Shown: positions 55,651 through 64,000, numbered from the stretch's first letter. The stretch: 64,000 nt of DNA from Bacillota bacterium (GCA_023407175.1 JAEYMU010000053.1:434001-498000); one strand, 5' to 3'. Numbers and translations: made by a program. The notes: a model not told the origin generated them from the sequence alone.

Positions 55651-55683
55651 GACAGACTGCTGTCATGTTCCTGATGTTATGAT
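55651..55683 (+). promoter_or_regulatory. Promoter and operator of the DUF3795/peptidase-E gene
   Basis: GACAGACTGCTGTC (55651-55664) followed by TGTTCCTG and TATGAT (55678-55683), the same layout as upstream of the WYL regulator gene. Confidence 0.6.
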
Positions 55684-55742
55684 ACCCATAGCTGCAAACG
55701 AAAGCCTTCGTATGCAGAAATAAACATAAAAACTGGGGGAAC

Positions 55743-56651
55743 ATGAAAATGAACAAGAATATCCTTGCCTATGAAAACAAGATTGGTTCGCGCTGCGGGC
55801 TGCATTGTACGGGCTGCAGCTTTAAAGAAAGCCACGGCTGCGGCGGCTGTATCGAAACCATGGGGCATCCCTTCCACGGCGAATGTAAAATAGCCGTATG
55901 CTGTCAGGCAAAGGGCCTGCTGCACTGCGGCGAATGTGATATCATTCCCTGTTCCAAATTATATGCGTATTCCTATCTCGATCCGGAGCATGGAGACAAG
56001 CCCCAGGGTGCCCGTGTAGAGCTGTGCCGCCGCTGGGCAGCCGAAGACAACAAACAGGTATGGACTAAGGTTTTGCTCACCTGTGCCGGCTTTGAAGATG
56101 TGAATGGAAAGCCAATGCCAAATATTATCAAATGCTTTTATGATATGCTGGAAAAACCGGCAGGTGATGCAAAGGTACTTTTTATCCCTGTTGCCGCTGT
56201 TAATTATGTTGCAAAAAAAATGGCCCAGTTGTGCAAAAGCGAACTGCTCCATCTCGGTATTCTTCCTGAAAATATTACTGCCTACTATCTTGACAAGGAC
56301 CTAAGTGAGGCTGAAGCCATGTCCTACGATGTCATTTACTTCACCGGAGGAGATACCGGTTATCTGCTCCGCCGCATCAAAGAGTCCGGTTTTGATTTAC
56401 TTATAAAGAAAATGGTATTTCGGAACAAGGTATATGTGGGTGTGAGTGCAGGCAGCCTTATTGCCACTCCAAACATTGGAGACCCCTATAACGAGGCTAC
56501 GGCAGGGCTATGTCTTGTCAACACTTATCTCTCAGTTCACTGTACAGGGGACGAGGAGCAGGGAACGGAGCTGCCCCTGCCCCACATCGCCCTTGCAGAC
56601 CATCAGGCTTTGGCGGTTACCTGCAAGGGGTACCGTGTGATTGAGGGGTAA
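55743..56651 (+). CDS. DUF3795 (Cys-rich) fused to peptidase E-like (S51) domain
   Basis: 302 residues. The N-terminal part (about 1-110) is a Cys-rich DUF3795-like domain (CGLHCTGCSFKESHGCGGC; HCGECDIIPCSKLY) that probably binds metal. The C-terminal part (about 125-302) resembles the S51 dipeptidase/cyanophycinase fold: FTGGDTGYLLRRI and the nucleophile elbow VGVSAGSLIATP, with HIALADHQALAV near the end. Downstream of the WYL regulator and probably controlled by it. No experimental function is known to me for this fusion. It ends before a bidirectional terminator. Confidence 0.75.
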   Translation: MKMNKNILAYENKIGSRCGLHCTGCSFKESHGCGGCIETMGHPFHGECKIAVCCQAKGLLHCGECDIIPCSKLYAYSYLDPEHGDKPQGARVELCRRWAAEDNKQVWTKVLLTCAGFEDVNGKPMPNIIKCFYDMLEKPAGDAKVLFIPVAAVNYVAKKMAQLCKSELLHLGILPENITAYYLDKDLSEAEAMSYDVIYFTGGDTGYLLRRIKESGFDLLIKKMVFRNKVYVGVSAGSLIATPNIGDPYNEATAGLCLVNTYLSVHCTGDEEQGTELPLPHIALADHQALAVTCKGYRVIEG

Positions 56652-56656
56652 TCCAC

Positions 56657-56710
56657 AAAAAGAGCTTTTGCTCCATAGCTTATCAGCTACTTTGCAAAAG
56701 CTCTTTTTAT
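56657..56710. terminator. Bidirectional terminator between the peptidase-E gene and rplL
   Basis: AAAAAGAGCTTTTGC (56657-56671) and its complement (56694-56708) with A/T runs at both ends serve the convergent genes. Confidence 0.88.
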
Positions 56711-56742
56711 AGCTTCACAATTTTACAAGAAAATTGTTTCAA

Positions 56743-57108
56743 TTACTTTAATGTAACCTTAGCGCCTTCAGCTTCTAACTTAGCCTTGATGTCATCAGCT
56801 TCTGCCTTGCTTGCGCCTTCCTTAAGCATCTTCGGAGCTGCATCTACAAGATCCTTAGCTTCCTTTAAGCCTAAGCCTGTTGCTTCACGAACAACCTTGA
56901 TAACCTTAACCTTGTTAGGACCAACTTCGGTTAACTCTACATTGAATTCTGTCTTCTCTTCTTCCTCAACTACTGCAGGGCCAGCTGCTGCTACAACAAC
57001 ACCTGCTGCTGCGGATACACCAAATTCCTCTTCACATGCTTTTACTAATTCATTTAATTCTAATACAGTAAGGCCCTTAATAGCCTCGATAAATTCCTGA
57101 GTTGTCAT
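56743..57108 (-). CDS. rplL: Ribosomal protein L7/L12
   Basis: 121 residues: N-terminal dimerisation domain ([27 protein letters not shown]), Ala/Val-rich hinge ([18 protein letters not shown]) and the conserved C-terminal domain ([28 protein letters not shown]). It is the multicopy stalk protein that recruits translation factors. GGAGG precedes the ATG. It is followed by a terminator, not by rpoB, which lies about 20 kb away. Confidence 0.97.
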   Translation of the reverse strand: MTTQEFIEAIKGLTVLELNELVKACEEEFGVSAAAGVVVAAAGPAVVEEEEKTEFNVELTEVGPNKVKVIKVVREATGLGLKEAKDLVDAAPKMLKEGASKAEADDIKAKLEAEGAKVTLK

Positions 57109-57153
57109 TACTATTTACCTCCATTTAATTTTATTTTTTTATACAGGACAGCT

Positions 57154-57227
57154 TATTATGCCTGCTTTTCTGCGACCTGAAATCAGATTGTTCATGATAT
57201 AGCGGCCTATTATGCCTGCTTTTCTGC
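57154..57227 (-). repeat. Duplicated 3' end of rplJ in the rplJ-rplL gap
   Basis: TATTATGCCTGCTTTTCTGC occurs at 57154-57173 and 57208-57227, 54 nt apart. The second copy is the end of rplJ including the stop; the first is a non-coding copy in the spacer, probably a slippage duplication. Confidence 0.75.
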
Positions 57228-57695
57228 AATTTGATTGAGTACCCGTGCAAGATTTGTAATCGGGGACTGTAAGCTTCCAAGTAACTTGGAAATGAGAACT
57301 TCTCTGGAAGGAATTGTTGCGATAACTTCCAGCTGCTTTGCATTGTAATAATTTCCTTCTACAACGCCTGCCTTGAATTCCAGCTTCGGCATTGTCTTAA
57401 CGCAGTCAAATAAAATTCTTGCAGGAGCAGTTGCGTCATCCATACCAAATGCTATCGCACTCGGTCCGTTCAGATCCTTTGCCAATGCTTCAAATTCTGT
57501 TCCCTTGAAAGCAAAGTTAAGCATTGTGTTCTTATATACCTTGTAAACTACTCCGGCTTCTCTTAACTTCTTACGAAGTACAGTATCCTGTTCCACAGTT
57601 AAGCCACGGTAATCTACTAATACAGCTGCTTTTGCAGTAGCCACATAACCCTTGATTTCTTCTACAACGGGCTGTTTTAATTCAATTTTAGCCAT
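57210..57695 (-). CDS. rplJ: Ribosomal protein L10
   Basis: 161 residues, normal for Firmicute L10, with VDYRGLTVEQDTVLRKKLREAGVVYKVYKNTML (about 27-59, cited for location) and the C-terminal helix that binds L7/L12 dimers. AAGGAGGTG lies upstream of the ATG. It is preceded by a promoter and L10-type leader, and rplK/rplA are absent from the adjacent upstream position. Confidence 0.97.
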   Translation of the reverse strand: MAKIELKQPVVEEIKGYVATAKAAVLVDYRGLTVEQDTVLRKKLREAGVVYKVYKNTMLNFAFKGTEFEALAKDLNGPSAIAFGMDDATAPARILFDCVKTMPKLEFKAGVVEGNYYNAKQLEVIATIPSREVLISKLLGSLQSPITNLARVLNQIAEKQA

Positions 57696-57696
57696 T

Positions 57697-57895
57697 TACG
57701 TACACCTCCTTGTAAAAATATAAAGAAAACCTCTTCCCGCCAAAGCAGAAAGAGGTCAACAAAATCAAATATGATTCCAATCAACGTTTCCTCGGTAGGC
57801 GGCTTCTCCTTATGCCTTGCGGCACCTACTGTCTTCGGCAGATGAATTCCAATGAATTCTATTTGTTTGCAGTAAATCTATAAAAATTCACTGCA
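57697..57895 (-). promoter_or_regulatory. L10-type autoregulatory leader with terminator hairpin
   Basis: The 200-nt leader between the promoter and rplJ is GC-rich and structured, and resembles L10 leader RNAs, which bind L10(L12)4 and cause premature termination. A terminator stem ACCTCTT/AAGAGGT (57729-57735/57750-57756) is followed on the minus strand by TTTTCTTTA. Confidence 0.65.
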
Positions 57896-57901
57896 GATGG
57901 A

Positions 57902-57931
57902 ATTATAGCATGAAGTATAGGATGTTGTCAA
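57902..57931 (-). promoter_or_regulatory. Promoter of rplJL
   Basis: On the minus strand TTGACA (complement of 57926-57931), 18-nt spacer, TATAAT (complement of 57902-57907). It is immediately after the end of the upstream arylsulfotransferase gene. Confidence 0.8.
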
Positions 57932-57961
57932 TCAAAAAATCACAAGTTATTCTTTTAAATA

Positions 57962-59950
57962 CTAGAATTCAACCTTCTTGCCGGTATGATAGGTGACTCC
58001 TCCCAATACCACATAAATATCATAGGAGGCTCCTTCCAGTCCCTTAGGTGAAACATATCCGGCAACACTGACGCTGACATCCTTCTCCTGCTCTGTTGTT
58101 GTCTGCTGCAGCAGATATACCAGAGTTGTATGGTCGGCTTTTTCAAGAACAAGGTAGCTGTCCTTTAAATCATCTGCCGATGCAATCGTATAGCTTGCCG
58201 AAAGGGTCAGCTTAACCGGATCGAGGGACAGAGTACAATCTGTGACTGCCTCTGCATTTGCCGTATCAATTGTAACATCCCCGGCTGTTTCGGTAACTCC
58301 AAGGCTTCCCAGATACTGTCCCTGTACATTCGCATCATAGGCTCCCACATCCCCGTAGGGAGACAGCCTGAGTGTCCTGTAGGTCAGGAAATCCAGCTTC
58401 ATCGTATATACCGGTTCATTCTCCTTGACCTGGACAATATTCGTAGACTTTATTAAATCAGGGTTAAACATATCAGCCGGCCCGTAATCGTAGCTGTCCT
58501 CCTGGGAACTATACAGGTTGGCTCCTGAGGTTATCCAGATATTATTCGGATCATTATCCAGGCTGATGGCGCCGCTGACCCATTCTGAGTTAAATTCGCC
58601 CCCCAGCTCCTTGCCGTATTCCCAAACCTGCTTAATTGTCATAGCCTTCTCGTCAATCTGATATACCACTGCTCTTGAATATACGCTGTCACCAGTTACC
58701 TTCTGCTCCTCTTTGGTAGCCTTGGTTCGTCCGGCTCCGTTATCAAAGCACATGATATTGCCGTTTGACAGTATGCTGACCTGATGCTGGGCATATTGCC
58801 ATTCAAAATTATCACCGGATGGCGTAAAGAAATACTGCTGATATTCCTCACTCCAGCCCTCCGGATCACCCAAAATCCATTTGATCTTTTTCTCCGATTT
58901 ATCAATTCCTACAATTGCATCCACATGCCTGCCGGATAGCAGCAGGGTATCGGAGGCCTCATCATACCATACGCCGTTATTATGGAACCAATCCTCATCC
59001 GTCCGGTTGATTGAACCTCCCTCAGAGGGGTCAATCAAATCTGTAAGGTCCAGCTCCCATACAATTTCACCGGTATTTCTGTCCAGTTCAACCACATAAT
59101 CCTCGACTGTCTCAAAGTCGGAAGGATCAGAGGCAACTAAAAGATTACCGTTAGACATTTCGAAAATATCATGGTGCATGCCTCCCGGAATTGCATATTC
59201 CCGGTATACCTTTCCCAGCAAATCAATCTCAAGAATACCTGATTTGTAGTACATGGGTCTTAGCGTATAGGCGGAGGGTACCGCCAGATGTCCATTGGAT
59301 AAAGCCTTTACTCCAAGGGTTCCGCCGCTGTAATAATACCAGCGCAAGTCCCCCTTGCTGTCCAGGGCTGTAATATTTCCGTTAAAATCGCAGACAAAGG
59401 TCAGATTGGTATAATCGTAGGAAGATGAATCCTTCATATCCACCTCAAAGCCGTCCGTGCCAAAATCAACGGTATCTGTTTCCACCTCCAGCGATACGGA
59501 GGTGCCGTCCTCCAGCTTTAATTCCACCTGCGTGGCTGCTCCCGCATAGAGTCCGTATATTGGTACAATATGCTCTTTTGCAGCGGCAAAGCTTCCCGTA
59601 ATATCATCCTCCGGTGACTTTCCCTTCACCGTTATGGTTCCTCCGGTTTCAGTGTCCGTAGAAAATATGGCAACTGCAGTCAAGGGCGAGGTTCCGTAAG
59701 GATTAACCACCACCAGGGGCTCCTCGAAGGTATATCCCTTTTTTGCTTCCGCAAGCAGGCTCTGGTCAATTTCTGTCTGAGTGTCAAAATAATTTACTTC
59801 CTCCAGAACATTTTCATCATCTGCACCATCCGCGGCGGCCGTAACTGTCGGCTCCTCCACTTTGGCAGTGTCTTTGCTGTCCTTCTGGCATCCGGATAAT
59901 AGGACAAGCATAAGCAGTAATAAGATAGTAAGACCTTTTAATCGTTTCAA
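57962..59950 (-). CDS. Arylsulfotransferase-family lipoprotein (AssT-like), copy 1
   Basis: About 662 residues. The TTG start at 59950 has GGAGGAG 6 nt upstream and gives a proper lipoprotein signal (lipobox LLSGC); the frame is open to 59980. An Arylsulfotran_N beta-sandwich (about 70-180) precedes a six-bladed propeller. The catalytic His equivalents of E. coli AssT can be matched: GGMHHDIF (about 259), DWFHNNGVW with downstream LSGRH (about 322-345), and YAQHQVSIL (H389). These enzymes move sulfate from one phenol to another without PAPS. A further C-terminal region of about 130 residues is beta-rich. Confidence 0.85.
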   Translation of the reverse strand: MKRLKGLTILLLLMLVLLSGCQKDSKDTAKVEEPTVTAAADGADDENVLEEVNYFDTQTEIDQSLLAEAKKGYTFEEPLVVVNPYGTSPLTAVAIFSTDTETGGTITVKGKSPEDDITGSFAAAKEHIVPIYGLYAGAATQVELKLEDGTSVSLEVETDTVDFGTDGFEVDMKDSSSYDYTNLTFVCDFNGNITALDSKGDLRWYYYSGGTLGVKALSNGHLAVPSAYTLRPMYYKSGILEIDLLGKVYREYAIPGGMHHDIFEMSNGNLLVASDPSDFETVEDYVVELDRNTGEIVWELDLTDLIDPSEGGSINRTDEDWFHNNGVWYDEASDTLLLSGRHVDAIVGIDKSEKKIKWILGDPEGWSEEYQQYFFTPSGDNFEWQYAQHQVSILSNGNIMCFDNGAGRTKATKEEQKVTGDSVYSRAVVYQIDEKAMTIKQVWEYGKELGGEFNSEWVSGAISLDNDPNNIWITSGANLYSSQEDSYDYGPADMFNPDLIKSTNIVQVKENEPVYTMKLDFLTYRTLRLSPYGDVGAYDANVQGQYLGSLGVTETAGDVTIDTANAEAVTDCTLSLDPVKLTLSASYTIASADDLKDSYLVLEKADHTTLVYLLQQTTTEQEKDVSVSVAGYVSPKGLEGASYDIYVVLGGVTYHTGKKVEF

Positions 59951-60036
59951 GATATTCTCCTCCCATGGAAAATGTATCAATCATCGGTTGCATAAATCCT
60001 TGGAAAACCCAATGCGGCGCAATACGGCGACCTGTT

Positions 60037-62091
60037 TTATTGCAGGGTTATCGTTTCATTCGTATCATAACGGACTCCATCATAGGTGATCACAAGACGG
60101 TATTCACCCTGTGTGAGATTGGAAAACGGTACCACAAGGCTATAGGTCAGCTTGTGATAGGTCTTTTCGCCTTCCCCGGTATAGGAAAAATCCAGTAGAT
60201 AACTGTTGTCCTTGCCGATAAATTCCACCTTGGACACCTGATGATCCTTGGCCTCAATATACAGCAGCTGCTGTATGGTCCACAGGCCTACTCCCTCCGG
60301 CAGTAATTCTTCCGGAACTTCCTCGGCCTGGGTATTTACCTCGGCAGCTCGCAAGGTTCCTTTCAGGTAATTATCCGCAAGCGTCAGCGGCTCTGCACAG
60401 GTATTAAAGTCGGGGGCAAACTCATAGGCACGGTAAAAGGTATAACGCAGGGAATACTGGTTCAAAACCTCCCCTGTATTATAATCATACTCGTATATCA
60501 TGCCGTTTTTCCCATCCTCTGTTTCTTCTGCCAGATAACCGCCCATAAAGAAAACTCTTCCTGCTTCATAATCAAAACCGAAATTCGAGGTTATCTTGGA
60601 CTTAACCCCCGCATAGGTCTTAAGCTGGGATACGGTCATGGCAGCTTCATCCACTGTAAACAGCGAAACATAGGAATCCTCCAGGTCATCAAAAAAATCT
60701 ACCTTCCTGGTTTTATCCCAATGGTTATCAAACATCATAATTTGGATTGTGGCCTGATTATCATCCAGGTCCTCGGCAATCTCATATACACTGTGCTGCT
60801 GATAATTCCAGATGATATCTCCCTGTGGCTGTAAGACCTTGTCCTCATAGGGAGTCCCTTCCCAAACTTCGGGATTTCCCAGTATCCAGACCAGCTCTTT
60901 CGTTGACCAGTTGACCTTGATCGCACTGTGGACATTTCTGACTGACAGAATGACACAATCATTGTCCGGATTATAGGAAACCGTATTGAGATGGGCCCAG
61001 TCCATCATATCCACATAGGTGTCTCCGAAAATCTCTCTCATATCCAGAGACCTTATAATTTCGCCGGTTTTCCGGTCAATTTCCTGAACCATGTCCTCAA
61101 CATGCTCATCGATGGAATTTGTCAAAACCAGCAGGTTTCCTCCGGGTGTCTTCTCTATTACCTCATGGTGCGCACCGTTTTCAACCATATAAATCTGATA
61201 TACCCGGCCCAGATAATCCATCTCATAGAGCTGCTGTGCATGGGGCTTTTCATAGGTCTGTATCATTACATCCGCATCCATGACGATAAAGTGTTCATTA
61301 GAAAGAGGAAAATAACCATAGCTTGCATAGGTTTCCGACAGATACCATCTGACGTGGCCCTCCGTATCAAAGGCAAAGGGATAGGGTGTCCCAAAGCCGG
61401 ATACTTCAATCAGCCCGTAGGCGGAAGCTTCTGCTGATTCCTCCACCTCTACTACCTTCTCCATGGAGGAGGGCAGCGGATCTGTCGTTATGGTTATTGT
61501 CTTCTCCTGGGTTACATTGCCCTTCTCATCCAGCAGCTGCAGTACCACTGTGTTATCCTCACCCGGATACAGGCCGATGACCGGAACACGGTGCAGGGTC
61601 TCGGAGTCCACATTACCCACAACATCTGTTGCCTCCGTATGGCCCTTTACAGTAACACGAACCGGACACTCCTCCTCTGTCTGAAACAGCACAACTGCAG
61701 TCAGGGGTGAATTGCCAAAGGGGTTCAGTACGATAAAGGGGTCCTGGAAGGTATATGATCCCTGCTCCAATTCCTGTCCCAGCTCCTGGTCCAGCTGGTA
61801 GCTTTGCAAAACTCTATCCTCTTTGGCCTCCAGCGTACCCGTATAAGTATATTGATTACTATTTGTGACAATTGCCTGGGCAAATTCCGGAGCCGTCTGA
61901 ACTTCACCCTCCAAGCTGTAGGCCTCCGTATCCTCTGCGGCCTCATCTTCCTTATCACTCACAGCCGGAGTAGCAACCACTTCGCTACTGGTATCCTTCT
62001 GCTTACAACCGGTCATGGCTGCTAAAACACAGACGGCCGTAATCATAAATATTATTTGCTTTCCACTTCGCAGCATATCTGATTTCATCAT
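60037..62091 (-). CDS. Arylsulfotransferase-family lipoprotein (AssT-like), copy 2
   Basis: About 684 residues, a paralogue of the next gene. Start 62091 (or 62088) is 20 nt after the preceding stop and gives a lipoprotein signal ending MTGC; the frame is open to 62145. Arylsulfotran_N region: FIVLNPFGNSPLTAVVLF. Active-site motifs kept: GAHHEVIE, DWAHLNTVSY...LSVRNVHSAI and YQQHSVYEI followed by MMFDNHWDKTR. Diverged loops suggest a different phenolic donor or acceptor. In an apparent operon with a lipoprotein and a histidine kinase. Confidence 0.83.
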   Translation of the reverse strand: MMKSDMLRSGKQIIFMITAVCVLAAMTGCKQKDTSSEVVATPAVSDKEDEAAEDTEAYSLEGEVQTAPEFAQAIVTNSNQYTYTGTLEAKEDRVLQSYQLDQELGQELEQGSYTFQDPFIVLNPFGNSPLTAVVLFQTEEECPVRVTVKGHTEATDVVGNVDSETLHRVPVIGLYPGEDNTVVLQLLDEKGNVTQEKTITITTDPLPSSMEKVVEVEESAEASAYGLIEVSGFGTPYPFAFDTEGHVRWYLSETYASYGYFPLSNEHFIVMDADVMIQTYEKPHAQQLYEMDYLGRVYQIYMVENGAHHEVIEKTPGGNLLVLTNSIDEHVEDMVQEIDRKTGEIIRSLDMREIFGDTYVDMMDWAHLNTVSYNPDNDCVILSVRNVHSAIKVNWSTKELVWILGNPEVWEGTPYEDKVLQPQGDIIWNYQQHSVYEIAEDLDDNQATIQIMMFDNHWDKTRKVDFFDDLEDSYVSLFTVDEAAMTVSQLKTYAGVKSKITSNFGFDYEAGRVFFMGGYLAEETEDGKNGMIYEYDYNTGEVLNQYSLRYTFYRAYEFAPDFNTCAEPLTLADNYLKGTLRAAEVNTQAEEVPEELLPEGVGLWTIQQLLYIEAKDHQVSKVEFIGKDNSYLLDFSYTGEGEKTYHKLTYSLVVPFSNLTQGEYRLVITYDGVRYDTNETITLQ

Positions 62092-62110
62092 TATTTTCAG
62101 CCCATCCTTC

Positions 62111-62719
62111 TCAATCAAAGGTATATTCCGAGACAGCATCATCAAATTGAATCGTAAGCTTCAACCCCTTGGCGCCCTCATTAATTTCAAAAGCAATCCA
62201 GCCCTCGTTTGAGCCAAAATTCAAATCTGTTCCAGGTACCCGTTTCATTCCGAGGTCTTCAATAAATACATCCTCCGTCCGGTAATAAACCTGATTCTCC
62301 TGGTCTGTCAGGGTCACTTTATCCCATTGTACATTCTCCTTGCTGTCGTCCTTTTCAAGCTTTAGCTTAATCAGAAAGTATTCCTTCCCCTCCGGCGCCT
62401 CCTGTACAAATTCGGTTGTTGTAGTGTCGGTATAGCCAAGTACGGTAGCCGCGTTTTTCATAGAGGTATCCCTCATATAATTTTCAAGGAGAATGGTCCA
62501 ACCGGCTGCCGAAATATCGACCTGCTGGAATTCCTGTGTTTCACCCAGATCCTTTGCCGTACTGTCGTCCTCTTCCGGTGACTGCGTTACCTCTTCCGAT
62601 ATCCCTTCCTGCTCATTGCTGCTATCGCCTGCCGTATCTTCGGATTTATTCTCCGAACACGCAGCAAAGGACAGCAGCAATATCGTTACCATCATGACAT
62701 AAGCTAATTTTTTTTTCAT
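62111..62719 (-). CDS. Small lipoprotein with DUF4352-like domain
   Basis: About 202 residues from ATG 62719, which puts a lipoprotein signal (LLLSFAAC) at the N-terminus; the frame is open to 62797. An acidic Ser/Glu linker is followed by a beta domain (about 75-202; EYFLIKLKLEKDD, NFGSNEGWIAFEINEGAKGLKLTIQF) of the DUF4352/telokin-like kind. Between the kinase and the arylsulfotransferases, so it may be a surface partner or signal-input protein. No enzymatic motif seen. Confidence 0.7.
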   Translation of the reverse strand: MKKKLAYVMMVTILLLSFAACSENKSEDTAGDSSNEQEGISEEVTQSPEEDDSTAKDLGETQEFQQVDISAAGWTILLENYMRDTSMKNAATVLGYTDTTTTEFVQEAPEGKEYFLIKLKLEKDDSKENVQWDKVTLTDQENQVYYRTEDVFIEDLGMKRVPGTDLNFGSNEGWIAFEINEGAKGLKLTIQFDDAVSEYTFD

Positions 62720-62809
62720 TTTTATACCCATCTGCGCGTTGCGACGCGCACTCAAATCAATAGTTGAATACGCATTTTTATTCAACCTTACCTCCATTCT
62801 TTGCAGTGG

Positions 62810-63988
62810 TTAAAATACCACCTTAAAGGTTGTGATATGATTTTTACTGGTTACGGAAATTTTACCGTCATGGTTTTCCGCAATGGATTTCGCAATGGCA
62901 AGACCCAGTCCATAATTTCCATTCTCCCTGACCCGTGCCTTATCCAGGCGATAGAACCTCTCGAAGATATGCTCTCGTTCACAGGCCGGTATCTCCTCGC
63001 CCGTATTTGACACCGTAAGTATTTTTTTCTCGCGACGCTGCGACAGCCTGACCAGAATGTTTCCATTGCCCTGTGCATAATTTAAAGCATTGTCAATTAA
63101 TATCGCGATCAGCTGCCCAAGCTGAACTCTGTCTCCCAGGATATAAATATCATTCTCGACCTCTTCATTCAGATTAACCTGCTTTTCAAAGGCAATGCTT
63201 TCAAAGGGTAAGGCAATCCCCAGTACCAGTTCACTAAGATTCAACCGTTCGAACATATTCCTGTTCTCCCAGGAATCCATTGCCGCCAGTTGCAGCAAGT
63301 CCGATACCAGGCCATTCATTCTTGAGGCTTCTGTTCGTATATATTCGATCCATTTCTTCTCCCCGACCTCTCGCTCCAGTGTATCGGCATTGGAAGTAAT
63401 AATTGCAATCGGAGTTTTCAACTCATGGCTGGCATCGGATATAAATTGCTTTTGTTTCTGGAAAGCATTCGCAATGGGTGCGACCAGCCAGCCTGACAGC
63501 CCAATCGAAAACAGGAATAAAAGAGCCACTCCAAAGCTTCCAAAAAACAGCATAGTATAAAGCAGGGAATTCAAATAATCCGTTTGCTGGCTATTATCCG
63601 CAAAGGCAACATAGGTTCCAGTCTTGCGCCTTATCTTATAATAGGAAAAATTATCCACGCTGCCTCTCATGCCCCTTTTATCCACCAGCTGTGCCGCCAT
63701 ATTGCCAAGCTCCTTATCCGTATATCCGGAATCATCATTGGATATTTTTAATATTTCCTTGTTCTCTCCGACAAGAACCAGAAAATAATTGGAATACCTG
63801 CTGCTGTTTTTTGGCTTGTCCAGCAGTTCAAAGCCGGCCTTTCTGCACAGCTTCTTCAGCACTGCCTCTGTCCGATCTACACTTTTCTGATAGCTGGCAA
63901 AGTAGATTGCCACCAGAATACCTATGAATAGAAGGGTCAGCACCCCCATTATGATCGCAGTGACCTTAATTCGAAAACGCTTAATCAT
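62810..63988 (-). CDS. Sensor histidine kinase
   Basis: 392 residues: transmembrane helix (about 9-30), extracytoplasmic sensor region (about 31-150), second helix (about 150-172), HisKA with H-box SDASHELKTPIAIITSN, and HATPase_c with N-box LIDNALNYAQG and G2 box NYGLGLAIAKS. The start lies 13 nt from the window edge, so a response regulator is expected just outside. The downstream lipoprotein and arylsulfotransferases may be its targets. Confidence 0.92.
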   Translation of the reverse strand: MIKRFRIKVTAIIMGVLTLLFIGILVAIYFASYQKSVDRTEAVLKKLCRKAGFELLDKPKNSSRYSNYFLVLVGENKEILKISNDDSGYTDKELGNMAAQLVDKRGMRGSVDNFSYYKIRRKTGTYVAFADNSQQTDYLNSLLYTMLFFGSFGVALLFLFSIGLSGWLVAPIANAFQKQKQFISDASHELKTPIAIITSNADTLEREVGEKKWIEYIRTEASRMNGLVSDLLQLAAMDSWENRNMFERLNLSELVLGIALPFESIAFEKQVNLNEEVENDIYILGDRVQLGQLIAILIDNALNYAQGNGNILVRLSQRREKKILTVSNTGEEIPACEREHIFERFYRLDKARVRENGNYGLGLAIAKSIAENHDGKISVTSKNHITTFKVVF

Positions 63989-64000
63989 ATTAATTCAACT

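Overview
The window reads as chromosome of an anaerobic, polysaccharide-degrading Firmicute, most likely a Lachnospiraceae (Clostridium cluster XIVa) relative. Supporting signs are Firmicute-type RpoB/RpoC, strong AGGAGG ribosome binding sites, TTGACA/TATAAT promoters, a Bacillus-like pspA-ydjGHI operon, very large secreted glycosidases built from FN3/Big_2/CBM modules, and KtrAB, bacteriohemerythrin and PgcA. No tRNA, rRNA, CRISPR, phage or transposase gene was seen.

Layout. 1-5172 (-): a secreted GH16 beta-glucanase, cut by the window start. 5450-9119 (-): rRNA-type methyltransferase, KtrA, KtrB and a DUF1801/YdeI protein. 9221-9445: a long imperfect palindrome. 9663-13725 (+): pspA-ydjG-ydjH-ydjI membrane-stress operon, with short hairpins containing Shine-Dalgarno and anti-Shine-Dalgarno sequences in front of its first two genes. 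13822-20520 (-): a 2232-residue amylopullulanase-like GH13 enzyme. 20887-23097 (-): bacteriohemerythrin and phosphoglucomutase. 23579-28034 (+): radical SAM protein, PNPOx-like flavoprotein and an SsuABC/NMT1-type importer, behind an apparent transcription attenuator. 28133-36014 (-): rpoC and rpoB. 36416-43661 (-): a flavin-based extracellular electron transfer (EET) operon, ndh2-dmkB-dmkA-pplA-fmnB-eetA-eetB. 43884-45923 (-): FIST sensor and soluble chemotaxis transducer. 46241-52729 (-): 2-aminoethylphosphonate uptake and degradation (RpiR regulator, ABC transporter, phnW, phnX). 53119-56651 (+): gapN, WYL regulator, DUF3795/peptidase-E fusion. 56743-57695 (-): rplJ-rplL with an L10-type leader. 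57962-63988 (-): histidine kinase, small lipoprotein and two arylsulfotransferase lipoproteins.

How the genes fit together. The EET operon would move electrons from NADH through a type II NADH dehydrogenase to a dedicated demethylmenaquinone pool (DmkA/DmkB), through EetA/EetB, and on to the flavinylated lipoprotein PplA, which FmnB (ApbE family) would charge with FMN. A Rex-like palindrome upstream of ndh2 suggests control by NADH/NAD+. The membrane part of this Ndh2 itself carries ApbE-like DATSGATS/DAVSSATDS motifs, the most novel-looking point in the window. The EET and phosphonate blocks lie between rplJL and rpoBC, which are normally adjacent, and rplKA is not directly upstream of rplJ, so a core operon has been split here.

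All functional calls come from reading the sequence and recalling families; no searches were run. Start codons were moved from the longest open frame where a ribosome binding site argued for it.
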